Of a stretch of 19,531 bases of DNA, positions 1-6,787 are shown piece after piece. This stretch comes from Christensenella sp. UBA7102 (GTDB lineage Bacteria > Bacillota > Clostridia > Christensenellales > UBA1750), in contig DKYK01000054.1 in the NCBI GenBank assembly GCA_002492415.1, positions 1 to 19,531 of the forward strand, given 5' to 3'. Under the pieces are notes generated by a model. That model did not search any database, was not told the origin of the DNA, and saw nothing but the letters and a program-made list of their open reading frames with translations. Numbering within the stretch: position 1 is the stretch's first letter; each line of letters opens with the position of its first letter. The position numbers and the translations under genes were made by a program.

Positions 1-139
1 GGCAGCCGTGGCCGCGCTCCGCGCCGCCCCGTGCGCGCCCTTTGGCCGCGCCCGGCCCGCCTGGCGGCGGGGCGTCTGCCTGTTTCCGCATCCTGTCCAG
101 CTTCAGCGCGTAACCGACCGCGCTCCGGAGGTGACTGCT

Positions 140-970
140 ATGATCCGATTTTTGGTGTTCTCCGATTTGCACTATGACCACATTCCCGACGGCGACACGC
201 GCGTGGAGGCGCTCGCATCGCGCATCGAGCGGCAGCGGCCGGATTTTGTGGTGTCGCTGGGCGACCTATGCCGCCCGACCGAGCAAAACCGCGCGATCCT
301 GCGCGGGCTGAGGGCAGCGGGCGCGCCGGTGCATGTTCTGGTGGGCAATCACGATACCGAAGGCGGCTCACTGCAGGAGACATTGGGTTTCCTTGAACTG
401 GAGCGGGATTATTATTCCTTCACCGTGGAAGATGTCCGCTTTCTGATGCTCAACGCGGGCGGCAGCAAACCACCCTGCCTGCCCGAGGGGCAGCTGGACT
501 GGCTGCGGAACGAGATGTCGGATGCGTCGCTGCGCTACGTCGTCTGCTCGCACCACAGCCTGGCAAACGACTTTGCCCAGCGCGGCGTGGCCAACCGTGA
601 GGCCGTGCGCGCGCTGCTGGAGACGCGCCGCACGCTGCTGTGCCTGGGCGGCCACGACCATGGCGACGATTGCCGCGTGCTGAACGGCATTCCGTATTTC
701 ACGGTCAACGCGTCTTCCTACCTGTGGCACGGTGTGCGCAAAATGAAGGATTTCCCCGAGGAAACGCGCAGATGCTATCCTGTGCTGGCCGACTGCCTGC
801 TGCTGGACGGCCCGCTGAGCGCGGAGGTGTGCATCGATGGCGGCCGCGTGACCATCCGCGGCATGCGCGGCGCGTGGCGGGCGAGCACCCCGGCGGACAT
901 CGGCCTGGGCGAGACCTGGAACGGCGTGCGCATATCGGCAAACATATCAGATTTCGAATGGAAGGCGTAA
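140..970 (+). CDS. Calcineurin-like metallophosphoesterase
   Basis: A 276-residue protein with the full two-metal phosphoesterase signature: D9-x-H11 (FSDLH), G-D42 (SLGDL), G-N70-H71-D (VGNHD), H138/H139 (CSHHS) and the G-H172-D-H174 motif. These residues hold the binuclear metal centre in the family, so hydrolysis of a phosphoester is expected; the substrate (nucleotide, phospholipid or protein) cannot be told. There is no signal peptide or membrane segment, so it should be cytoplasmic. I chose the ATG at 140 because GGAGG lies about 8 nt upstream and the protein then opens directly with the first beta strand; the frame stays open to position 8, but that extension is Arg/Ala/Pro-rich and lacks family features. 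It is followed by a bidirectional terminator shared with the convergent rqcH. The family assignment is firm; the function is not. Confidence 0.9.
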   Translation: MIRFLVFSDLHYDHIPDGDTRVEALASRIERQRPDFVVSLGDLCRPTEQNRAILRGLRAAGAPVHVLVGNHDTEGGSLQETLGFLELERDYYSFTVEDVRFLMLNAGGSKPPCLPEGQLDWLRNEMSDASLRYVVCSHHSLANDFAQRGVANREAVRALLETRRTLLCLGGHDHGDDCRVLNGIPYFTVNASSYLWHGVRKMKDFPEETRRCYPVLADCLLLDGPLSAEVCIDGGRVTIRGMRGAWRASTPADIGLGETWNGVRISANISDFEWKA

Positions 971-1017
971 AAGAATGCCCGGTCGGAGCAAAATCGTGCT
1001 CCTTACCGGGCATTCTT
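971..1017. terminator. Bidirectional Rho-independent terminator
   Basis: A 13-bp perfect outer stem (971-983 with 1005-1017, AAGAATGCCCGGT/ACCGGGCATTCTT) and an inner 6-bp stem (985-990 with 997-1002, GGAGCA/TGCTCC). T-rich tracts leave the stem on both strands. It fills the whole gap between two convergent genes and begins right after the phosphoesterase stop codon, so it should terminate both. Confidence 0.9.
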
Positions 1018-1019
1018 TT

Positions 1020-2759
1020 CTATTTCTCCGCGAGCAGGCGCGCGGCGAGCTTTTCGTCGGGCACGACGTAGAGCGTCTGCTGATTGGTGTAGGTGACAAA
1101 GCCGGGCTTGGCGCCCCCGGGCTTCTTGACGAACTTGCGCTTGGTGTAGTCCACCATCACGCGGTCGGCCTGCCTGCCCTTGGAGAAGGTGGCGGCCAGC
1201 TGCGCCGCCTGGATCAGCGTGCCGTCGTCGGGCGCGGGGGATTTGATGATGACGTGCGAGCCGGGCATGTCCTTGGCGTGCAGCCAGGTTTCCTCACCCA
1301 ACGCCGCGCCCGTCAGCCGGTCGTTCTGCACGTTGTTCTTGCCCACCAGGATCTCGATGCCCGCATCGGACAGAAAGCGGTGAGGGTGCGACTCGGGGAT
1401 TCGGGGCGGCTTCTTGCCTTTGGGCGTGCTGTCGCGCATCAGGCCCTGGCGGATCAGCTCCTGCTGGATCTCGGCCAGCTCGTCAAACGCGGTGCACAGC
1501 TCAAGATTCTCCAGCTGGCCCTCCAGGTAGGCGATTTCCTCCTGATTGGCCGCCATCTGATCCAGCACCAGGTCGCTGGCCGCCTTGAGCTTGTTGTACT
1601 GTTTATAGTAGCGCTGCGCGTTCTGGGCGGGGGAGAGCGCGGGGTCGAGCGGGATGTCCACCGTAGGCATGCCCTCGACAAAGTAGTCGGGCACCTGCGC
1701 TGTCGTCGAGCCGCGGGGGATCAGGTGGATGGAGGCGGTGATCAGGTCGCCCTTGCGGCGCAGCTCGTCCATGTTCTCAGCATCCAGCAGCGTCTGGCGC
1801 TGGATGGCCAGCTTCTTTTCGTCGCGCTCCAGCGCGTTTATGAGCAGCCGGCGCAGGCTGTGCGCGCGCTGGTTGATGCGCTCCTTGCGGTCGCGGGCCT
1901 CGTAGTAGGCGTCCATCGCCTCCGACAGTGTGGCGAAGCTGCGCTGCCGCGACGGATCGCGCGAGAGATAGACAAAGCCCGTCACATCCAGCGGTGCGCC
2001 GTCCTCATCCACCAGTAGCGTGGGCGCGTCGGTCAGATGCTCAAAGAAGCTGAACAGCTTTTCCGCCGCCACGGGCACCAGCTCCGCCGTCAGCTGCGCG
2101 CTCTCGCTGCGCGCGATGCGGAAGGCCAGCTCCCGCGCGGCCTGCGCCGAAAAGCCCGAAACGCTCTGCTGAATGGCCTTGTCCAGCCGAAGGCCCGTAA
2201 GCGGCGTCAGAACACGGATGTAGTCCAGCATCGACGCGGCGTAGGGATTGAGCTTGTCCTGCGCGGGGGGCGTTTCGTAGGGCAGGCCGGGCAGCACCTC
2301 GCGCACGCGGCTGATGTCGTCGGTGACGTGGCGCGCGCTGTCCAGTATCCTGCCCGCATGGTTGATCAGAATCATGTTGGAATGCCGCCCCATAATCTCG
2401 ATGACGAGCCGGCGCTGGGTTACGTCGCCCAGCTCGTCCAGGCCCTCAAAGCGCAGCGTCAGCACGCGGTCCGCGCCCAGCTGCTCCGCGCCCAGGAAAT
2501 GCGCGTTGACCAGAAATTTGCGCAGCAGCATGCAGAACATGGGCGGCGTGTCCGGGCTCTTTTTCGTGGCCGCAGTCAGGTGGATGCGGGCGTTGTTGGG
2601 GCTGGAGGAGAGCAGCAGGCGGTGATTTTTGCCCTGCGCGCGCAGGGTGAGGATCAGCTCGTCGCGCTCGGTCTGCTGCACGCGATCCACGCGGCCGCCC
2701 TCCAGCTGTGCATTCAGCTCGCGCGCCATCGCGCCGAGCGTAAGTCCGTCCATTGGCAT
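1020..2759 (-). CDS. rqcH: RqcH / NFACT-family ribosome quality control protein (Rqc2 homologue)
   Basis: A 579-residue protein, close to the usual size (about 570) of bacterial RqcH. Family knowledge: RqcH binds stalled 50S subunits carrying peptidyl-tRNA and recruits tRNA-Ala to add C-terminal alanine tails that mark the peptide for degradation. Visible here are the NFACT-N domain with D97-R98 (the pair needed for Ala-tailing in Bacillus subtilis) and the hallmark EIMGRHSN (121-128). A long charged helical middle (about 280-450) matches the coiled-coil arm, and a C-terminal NFACT-R domain follows, with NNVQND (475-480) and WLHAKDMPGSHVII (492-505). The start at 2759 has GGAGG 10 nt upstream; a second ATG two codons in is farther away. 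It lies 37 nt downstream of the MATE gene on the same strand and is probably co-transcribed with it. Older annotations call such proteins fibronectin-binding (FbpA). Confidence 0.95.
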   Translation of the reverse strand: MPMDGLTLGAMARELNAQLEGGRVDRVQQTERDELILTLRAQGKNHRLLLSSSPNNARIHLTAATKKSPDTPPMFCMLLRKFLVNAHFLGAEQLGADRVLTLRFEGLDELGDVTQRRLVIEIMGRHSNMILINHAGRILDSARHVTDDISRVREVLPGLPYETPPAQDKLNPYAASMLDYIRVLTPLTGLRLDKAIQQSVSGFSAQAARELAFRIARSESAQLTAELVPVAAEKLFSFFEHLTDAPTLLVDEDGAPLDVTGFVYLSRDPSRQRSFATLSEAMDAYYEARDRKERINQRAHSLRRLLINALERDEKKLAIQRQTLLDAENMDELRRKGDLITASIHLIPRGSTTAQVPDYFVEGMPTVDIPLDPALSPAQNAQRYYKQYNKLKAASDLVLDQMAANQEEIAYLEGQLENLELCTAFDELAEIQQELIRQGLMRDSTPKGKKPPRIPESHPHRFLSDAGIEILVGKNNVQNDRLTGAALGEETWLHAKDMPGSHVIIKSPAPDDGTLIQAAQLAATFSKGRQADRVMVDYTKRKFVKKPGGAKPGFVTYTNQQTLYVVPDEKLAARLLAEK

Positions 2760-2796
2760 GGAAAACGTTCCTCCTGAAATTGATTGAAAAGCAAAA

Positions 2797-4140
2797 TCAA
2801 ACCTTGCGCGTCATCCAGCGATCGCCGCAGCGGCGGATCAGGCCCAGAATCGCGCGGTAGTACAGGCTGATGGTGTTGGCCAGATAGATGCCCAGCACGC
2901 CCAGGTCCATCACAAAGCAGAACAGATAGGTCAACGGCAGGCGGATGATCCACACGGCCGTCAGCGTGACCACCATCACGTAGCGCACGTCGCCGCCCGC
3001 GCGCAGCTGCGCGTCAACGGCGTTGATGGAGACGCCCGCCACGTCCATGACGAGCAGGATCCACATCAGCGACGAGGAGACGTCTATCGCCAGCGGATCG
3101 GAGGTGTACAGACCTGTCAGCGGGCTGCGCAGCAGCAGCACCACGCCGCCCAGCAGCAGTGACGCGCCGATGCCTGCGGCCCAAATTCGCCGACCTGTGC
3201 GCCTGGCGCCGCGGGTATCCTGCGCGCCCAGCAGCCGTCCCACCGCGGACAGCGCCACCGCCTGGCAGATGCCCTGCGGCAGGGCGATGAAGGTGTTGAG
3301 CGTGTTCAGAATCTGATAAACGCCGCTTTCAAACGTGCCCAGCGAGATGGACATGGCATTGGCCAGCATGTAGCCCACCTGCACAAACACGCTTTCCACG
3401 CCCACTGGCAGCCCCACGCGCAGGATGCGGCGGATGGTTTCGCCGTGCGGGCGCAGCATGCCGCGGATGCGCAGCACGAAGAAGCGGTGGTCGTGCAGCA
3501 GTGCGCGCAGCATCAGCGCCGCGCCCAGCAGCCGACAACAGACGTAGGCCAGCCCCGCGCCCAGCTCCTCCAGCGGCAGCGCGTCGATGAACAGATAGGC
3601 AAAGGCGATCTGTGAAACATTCATCAGCAGCGCCACGATCATCGGCGAACGGCTGTCGCCCGTGGAGCGGCAGGCGGAGGAGAGCATGGCGTGCAGCACG
3701 TAGGCGGGCAGCGACAGCATCAGCACGCAGTAATAGCGCACCGCTTCGCCGAACAGCTGGTCCTCCGCGGTGGGCATCAGCAGGCGCAGCAGCTGCGGCG
3801 CGGTCAGTACGCACAGCGCCGTGATCGCGCAGGAGAACGCCAGCGACAGAAACGCGCCCTGCTCGATGGAGTCCGCCGCCCCCGTCCCGTCCCCCGCGCC
3901 GATCTGCCGGGAGACCAGCACCGCCGCGCCCGTGGTCACCATGGAAAAGACGGAGAACACCACCGCCATCACGGTATTGGCCATGCCGATGGCAGCCAGC
4001 GCGCTGCCGCTGATGGTGCTGATGACGCGCGAAAACACCAGCCCGATGAAGATGGTGAGCGTGTTTTCCAACATCACCGGCAGCGTAAAGCGAAGCATCG
4101 GGCTGCGATCCAGGCGGCCGAGCCGTCGGGAATCGTCCAT
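2797..4140 (-). CDS. MATE-family multidrug/cation antiporter
   Basis: A 447-residue hydrophobic protein with about 12 membrane segments in two similar halves, the normal MATE size. The N-terminus (PMLRFTLPVMLENTLTIFIG, then SALAAIGMANTV) and the second-half segment with AVALSAVGRLLGAQ are typical. The family exports cationic drugs, metabolites or lipids using Na+ or H+ gradients; the substrate is unknown here. I chose ATG 4140 because AAAGGGGG lies 8 nt upstream. The same frame continues upstream to 4245, but that stretch crosses the neighbour's terminator and this gene's own promoter, so it is not coding. It is probably the first gene of an operon with rqcH. Confidence 0.92.
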   Translation of the reverse strand: MDDSRRLGRLDRSPMLRFTLPVMLENTLTIFIGLVFSRVISTISGSALAAIGMANTVMAVVFSVFSMVTTGAAVLVSRQIGAGDGTGAADSIEQGAFLSLAFSCAITALCVLTAPQLLRLLMPTAEDQLFGEAVRYYCVLMLSLPAYVLHAMLSSACRSTGDSRSPMIVALLMNVSQIAFAYLFIDALPLEELGAGLAYVCCRLLGAALMLRALLHDHRFFVLRIRGMLRPHGETIRRILRVGLPVGVESVFVQVGYMLANAMSISLGTFESGVYQILNTLNTFIALPQGICQAVALSAVGRLLGAQDTRGARRTGRRIWAAGIGASLLLGGVVLLLRSPLTGLYTSDPLAIDVSSSLMWILLVMDVAGVSINAVDAQLRAGGDVRYVMVVTLTAVWIIRLPLTYLFCFVMDLGVLGIYLANTISLYYRAILGLIRRCGDRWMTRKV

Positions 4141-4186
4141 CACGAATACCCCCTTTATCCGAATAAGCCAATCCTTCCCGGCTGTT

Positions 4187-4195
4187 ATTATATCA
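4187..4195 (-). promoter_or_regulatory. Extended -10 promoter for the MATE-rqcH operon
   Basis: The minus strand reads TGATATAAT: a perfect TATAAT (4187-4192) preceded by the TGn extension. No good -35 box is seen at the right distance, as is usual for extended -10 promoters. It sits about 47 nt upstream of the MATE start codon, between the lipoprotein terminator and the gene. Confidence 0.65.
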
Positions 4196-4225
4196 TACTC
4201 CGCAGTTTCTGCGTGGCTTTTGAGC

Positions 4226-4268
4226 AAAAAAAGTGCAGGGCCCACGTCTTGTAAAACATGGACCCTGC
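4226..4268 (-). terminator. Rho-independent terminator of the lipoprotein gene
   Basis: The minus-strand RNA forms a stem from GCAGGG (4263-4268) pairing with CCCTGC (4235-4240), extended by CCA/TGG after one G-T wobble, followed by a run of seven U (4226-4232). It lies 26 nt past the lipoprotein stop codon and separates that gene from the MATE promoter. Confidence 0.85.
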
Positions 4269-4293
4269 GCGGGAGGCAGCGCTGCGCAGCGGA

Positions 4294-4914
4294 TCACTGC
4301 GCCTTGTAATGGAATTCATAGGGCGTCTGGCCGCGATAGTCGTTGAGTATGGACAGGATCGTGGCGCTCTTGTAGACTTCCGCTTTGTCGAAGTTGGCGT
4401 TCTGCTCGGCGGCGGGGGCGGGCTGCTCATCGCCGTTTTCGTCGATGAAGAAATTTTGGGCATAGGTATCGTCATACGCCTGCTGCGCGGCCGTGTCGGT
4501 GTACTCGAGCAGGCTGCGCAGTTCGTCGGCATCTTCGGGGTGCGCGGCGATCAGGTCGTTCATCAGCGCGTGATACTCGTCCTGCCAGGCCGTGACGTAG
4601 GTTTCGGCCAGCGCGTTAAAGTCCTCGGTGGTCACGGCGTCGGTAAAGCGCGCGTCCAGCGCCGCTTCGATGGCGTTGTTGGAGTACAGCTCGCGGTACT
4701 CCTGGTCGTCCTGTGTGTAGAAGGCGGGGGAATCCTCGCCGCTGGGGGCGTCCGCGGCCGGTTCGTCTGTGCTCGGGCCGTCTGCGGGCGTGGGCGCGGC
4801 CTGCGCGGTGTCCGCGGGCGTTGCGGTGGGCTGGGAGCCCGGCGAGGAGGAGCAGGCGGCGGCAGAGAGCATCAGCAGCGCGCACAGCAGCGCGCACAGT
4901 ATTCTTTTAAGCAT
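4294..4914 (-). CDS. Lipoprotein of unknown function
   Basis: A 206-residue protein with a clear lipoprotein signal: MLKRI, a hydrophobic stretch, then SAAAC with the lipidated Cys at residue 21, followed by a low-complexity Ser/Pro/Thr/Ala/Asp linker of about 50 residues. The rest is acidic and mostly helical, with a tract of regularly spaced Glu, Leu and Tyr (about residues 95-165). It vaguely recalls the helical LprI/DUF1311 type, but I cannot assign a family. It should be anchored on the outer face of the membrane. The start at 4914 is an ATG with AAAGGA 10 nt upstream; an in-frame TTG three codons earlier is less likely. It is transcribed alone, with a terminator right behind it. Confidence 0.8.
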   Translation of the reverse strand: MLKRILCALLCALLMLSAAACSSSPGSQPTATPADTAQAAPTPADGPSTDEPAADAPSGEDSPAFYTQDDQEYRELYSNNAIEAALDARFTDAVTTEDFNALAETYVTAWQDEYHALMNDLIAAHPEDADELRSLLEYTDTAAQQAYDDTYAQNFFIDENGDEQPAPAAEQNANFDKAEVYKSATILSILNDYRGQTPYEFHYKAQ

Positions 4915-4991
4915 AGCAAACAAATCCTTTCTAAAAAATACAACCTTTCAACGAAGAATTTGTCTGCGCCGTTTCCTTTTCCCTCCCGCCA

Positions 4992-5000
4992 TGCTATACT
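4992..5000 (+). promoter_or_regulatory. Extended -10 promoter for the DUF5131 gene
   Basis: TGCTATACT: TATACT at 4995-5000 with the TGn extension. The -35 region (TTTCCT at 4972-4977, 17-bp spacer) is weak. It is placed about 55 nt ahead of the chosen start codon. Confidence 0.5.
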
Positions 5001-5058
5001 GAATGGGTAAATTTACGAAAAATGACCGAGAATGTGAAGAATGGATGGTGAATGGGTG

Positions 5059-5778
5059 ATGGATATGTGGAATCCCTGGCACGGCTGCCACATGCTCAGC
5101 CCGGGCTGCCAGAACTGCTATGTCTACCGCCGCGACCGCTCCGTGGGGCGCGATGCCGGCCTGGTGCGCAAGACGGCGGATTTCGACCTGCCGCTGCGCA
5201 GGGGCCGTGACGGCGCCTTCAAGCTGCGCGGCGGGCGCGAGGTGTTCACCTGCGGCACCTCGGACTTTTTCCTGGAGGACGCCGACCCGTGGCGCGCGCA
5301 GGCGTGGCGCTGCATCGCCGCCCGGCCCGATCTCCGCTTCCTCATCATCACCAAGCGCATTGACCGCTTTTTCGTGATGCTGCCCGACGACTGGGGGCAG
5401 GGCTACGACAACGTGACCATCGGCTGTACCTGCGAAAACCAGGACCGCGCCGCCTACCGTCTGCCGCTGTTTCTTTCCGCGCCCATCCGCCACCGCTGCA
5501 TCATCTGCGAGCCGCTGCTCGAGGGCATCGACCTGCGCCGCTTTCTCGACCCTTCGCGGGTGGAGGGAGTGGCAGCGGGCGGCGAATCGGGCGACGCGGC
5601 GCGCGTCTGCAGCCACGAGTGGATCCTCTCCCTGCGGCGGCAGTGCCTGGACGCCGGCGTGCCCTTCACCTTTCGGCAGACCGGCGCCCGCTACGAGAAG
5701 GACGGCCGAATCTTTAACGTCCCCCGGCCGCAGCAGCTGGCGCAGGCGCGCAAATCGGGGCTGAGCACGCGCTATTAG
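5059..5778 (+). CDS. DUF5131 (phage Gp37/Gp68-like) family protein
   Basis: A 239-residue protein carrying the family signature near the N-terminus: WNPWHGC, then SPGCQNCY, giving a C10-x6-C17-x2-C20 cluster. Conserved later motifs are FLIITKR, NVTIGCTCENQ, ICEPLLEGIDL, GGESG and FRQTG. Members of DUF5131 (Pfam Gp37/Gp68) occur in phages and bacteria and are suspected to be radical-SAM-like; the reaction is not known, and I infer only that the cysteines bind metal or a cluster. I chose ATG 5059 because GGTGA lies 7 nt upstream and the signature then begins at once, as is usual in the family; an in-frame ATG at 5041 has a poor binding site. No phage genes surround it. Its stop codon overlaps that of the convergent phosphatase gene. 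Confidence 0.85.
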   Translation: MDMWNPWHGCHMLSPGCQNCYVYRRDRSVGRDAGLVRKTADFDLPLRRGRDGAFKLRGGREVFTCGTSDFFLEDADPWRAQAWRCIAARPDLRFLIITKRIDRFFVMLPDDWGQGYDNVTIGCTCENQDRAAYRLPLFLSAPIRHRCIICEPLLEGIDLRRFLDPSRVEGVAAGGESGDAARVCSHEWILSLRRQCLDAGVPFTFRQTGARYEKDGRIFNVPRPQQLAQARKSGLSTRY

Positions 5779-6554
5779 CGGACGGGCTGCACACCGTGCT
5801 GGCGCAGGATGTCCAGCGCCCCCTCAAAGCACGCGGCGTTTGCGGCCAGAATGGCGGTGGATACGCCAAAGTTTGGCGCGGCAAGCGCGGGCATGGCAAA
5901 CCTGCCGCCCGCCTCCGTCACCAGCAGCGCGCCGGCGGCATAGTCCCACGGGTTGAGGATCAGCTCGAAAAACGCGTCCTGACGGCCTGAGGCCACGTAA
6001 GCCAGGTCCAGCGCGGCGGAGCCGCAGCGGCGCACGTCGGCGGCGGCGCGCAGGAAGTGCAGCGCCAGCTCCATGCTGCGCTGAGCCAACTCTTCGTTGT
6101 AGGGCGCGGTGCCAAAGCCCACCAGCGCGCGGGGCAGCGGGTTGGCCGTCACGTGCAGCGGCTCGCCGTTGCAGTCCGCGCCTTTGCCCAGCTGCGCCCA
6201 GTACAGCTCCCGCGCATAGGGCTGGTACACCGCGCCCACCACGGGCCGACCGCCCTCCACCAGCGCCACGGACACGGCGCTTGCGCGGTAGTTGTGAATG
6301 AAGTTCGTTGTGCCGTCGATGGGATCCACCACCCAGGTGGGCGCGTCCGTCAGAGGCTCGTTTTTCTGCTCCTCGCCGATCAGTACCGAGCCGGGCAGCA
6401 GGCGCAGCAGCTCCTCCTGCAGGTATTCCTCCACCGCCTTGTCCACAGTGGTGACGTAATTGGCGTGACCCGCCTTCTGTTCTACGGAAAAATCGCCGCG
6501 TCCCAGCATCATTTCACCCGCCCGGCCGAGGATGCGCGCCAGTTGTCGTTTCAT
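5775..6554 (-). CDS. Inositol-monophosphatase-family phosphatase
   Basis: A 259-residue protein of typical family length. It has the three metal-site motifs: GEEQ (60-63), WVVDPIDGTTNFIH (74-87, with ligands D77 and D80) and NPWDYAAG (201-208, ligand D204). Family members are Mg2+-dependent, Li+-sensitive phosphatases acting on inositol phosphates, fructose-1,6-bisphosphate or 3'-phosphoadenosine 5'-phosphate; the sequence does not decide among these, and SuhB- or CysQ-type roles remain possible. It should be cytoplasmic. The ATG at 6554 has AAGGGGGT 6 nt upstream. It is a single gene, divergent from the CapA operon and convergent with the DUF5131 gene with a 4-nt overlap of stop codons. Confidence 0.92.
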   Translation of the reverse strand: MKRQLARILGRAGEMMLGRGDFSVEQKAGHANYVTTVDKAVEEYLQEELLRLLPGSVLIGEEQKNEPLTDAPTWVVDPIDGTTNFIHNYRASAVSVALVEGGRPVVGAVYQPYARELYWAQLGKGADCNGEPLHVTANPLPRALVGFGTAPYNEELAQRSMELALHFLRAAADVRRCGSAALDLAYVASGRQDAFFELILNPWDYAAGALLVTEAGGRFAMPALAAPNFGVSTAILAANAACFEGALDILRQHGVQPVR

Positions 6555-6586
6555 ATCAAGACCCCCTTGCTGTATGCTTGTCCCTT

Positions 6587-6595
6587 ATTTTAGCA
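6587..6595 (-). promoter_or_regulatory. Probable extended -10 promoter for the IMPase-family gene
   Basis: The minus strand reads TGCTAAAAT, a five-of-six -10 box with a TGn extension, 32 nt upstream of the start codon. No convincing -35 box. Confidence 0.4.
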
Positions 6596-6618
6596 AAATG
6601 CGATGAAAAAAGAAAGCC

Positions 6619-6769
6619 TCCCCCAAGGCGGCTAACTGGGAAAAGGCAGCGCCGACAGGCAGGATTTTTCCACCCGCAGGGGGAATTAACACGAAAATGC
6701 AGTCTGCGCCGGAGTCCGGACGCATTGCATGAGAAAAACGGACAGCGCGCAGGGGAAGTTGACCCCTGC
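6619..6769 (+). promoter_or_regulatory. Potential structured 5' leader of the CapA operon (three stem-loops)
   Basis: Three consecutive foldable elements lie between the divergent promoter and the ribosome binding site. (1) 6619-6684: TCCCCC (6619-6624) pairs with GGGGGA (6679-6684) and GCGG (6628-6631) with CCGC (6674-6677), enclosing GGAAAA/TTTTCC (6639-6644 with 6666-6671). (2) 6697-6730: ATGCA/TGCAT outside, TGCG/CGCA and CCGG/CCGG inside. (3) 6749-6769: GCAGGGG/CCCCTGC, a perfect 7-bp stem with a 7-nt loop that ends 5 nt before the AAGGAG site. I do not recognise a known riboswitch consensus, and no clear forward promoter is seen, so transcription of the whole leader is inferred. Confidence 0.4.
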
Positions 6770-6787
6770 CCTGGAAGGAGAATGAGT

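Noticed and set aside
8..139. Upstream extension of the phosphoesterase frame, and a different open frame ending in TAA at 111-113 that could be the tail of a gene cut by the window start
   Set aside because: The extension is Arg/Ala/Pro-rich with no family features and no binding site at its start. The other frame is too short and too compositionally biased to support a gene.
1020..2777. Long open frames on the plus strand opposite rqcH
   Set aside because: They are shadow frames of a GC-rich gene; their translations are low-complexity Gly/Ala/Arg/Gln/Leu-rich without motifs, while the minus strand has a complete RqcH.
4141..4245. Longer MATE protein starting at 4245
   Set aside because: It would run through a terminator hairpin and an extended -10 promoter; a good ribosome binding site precedes 4140.
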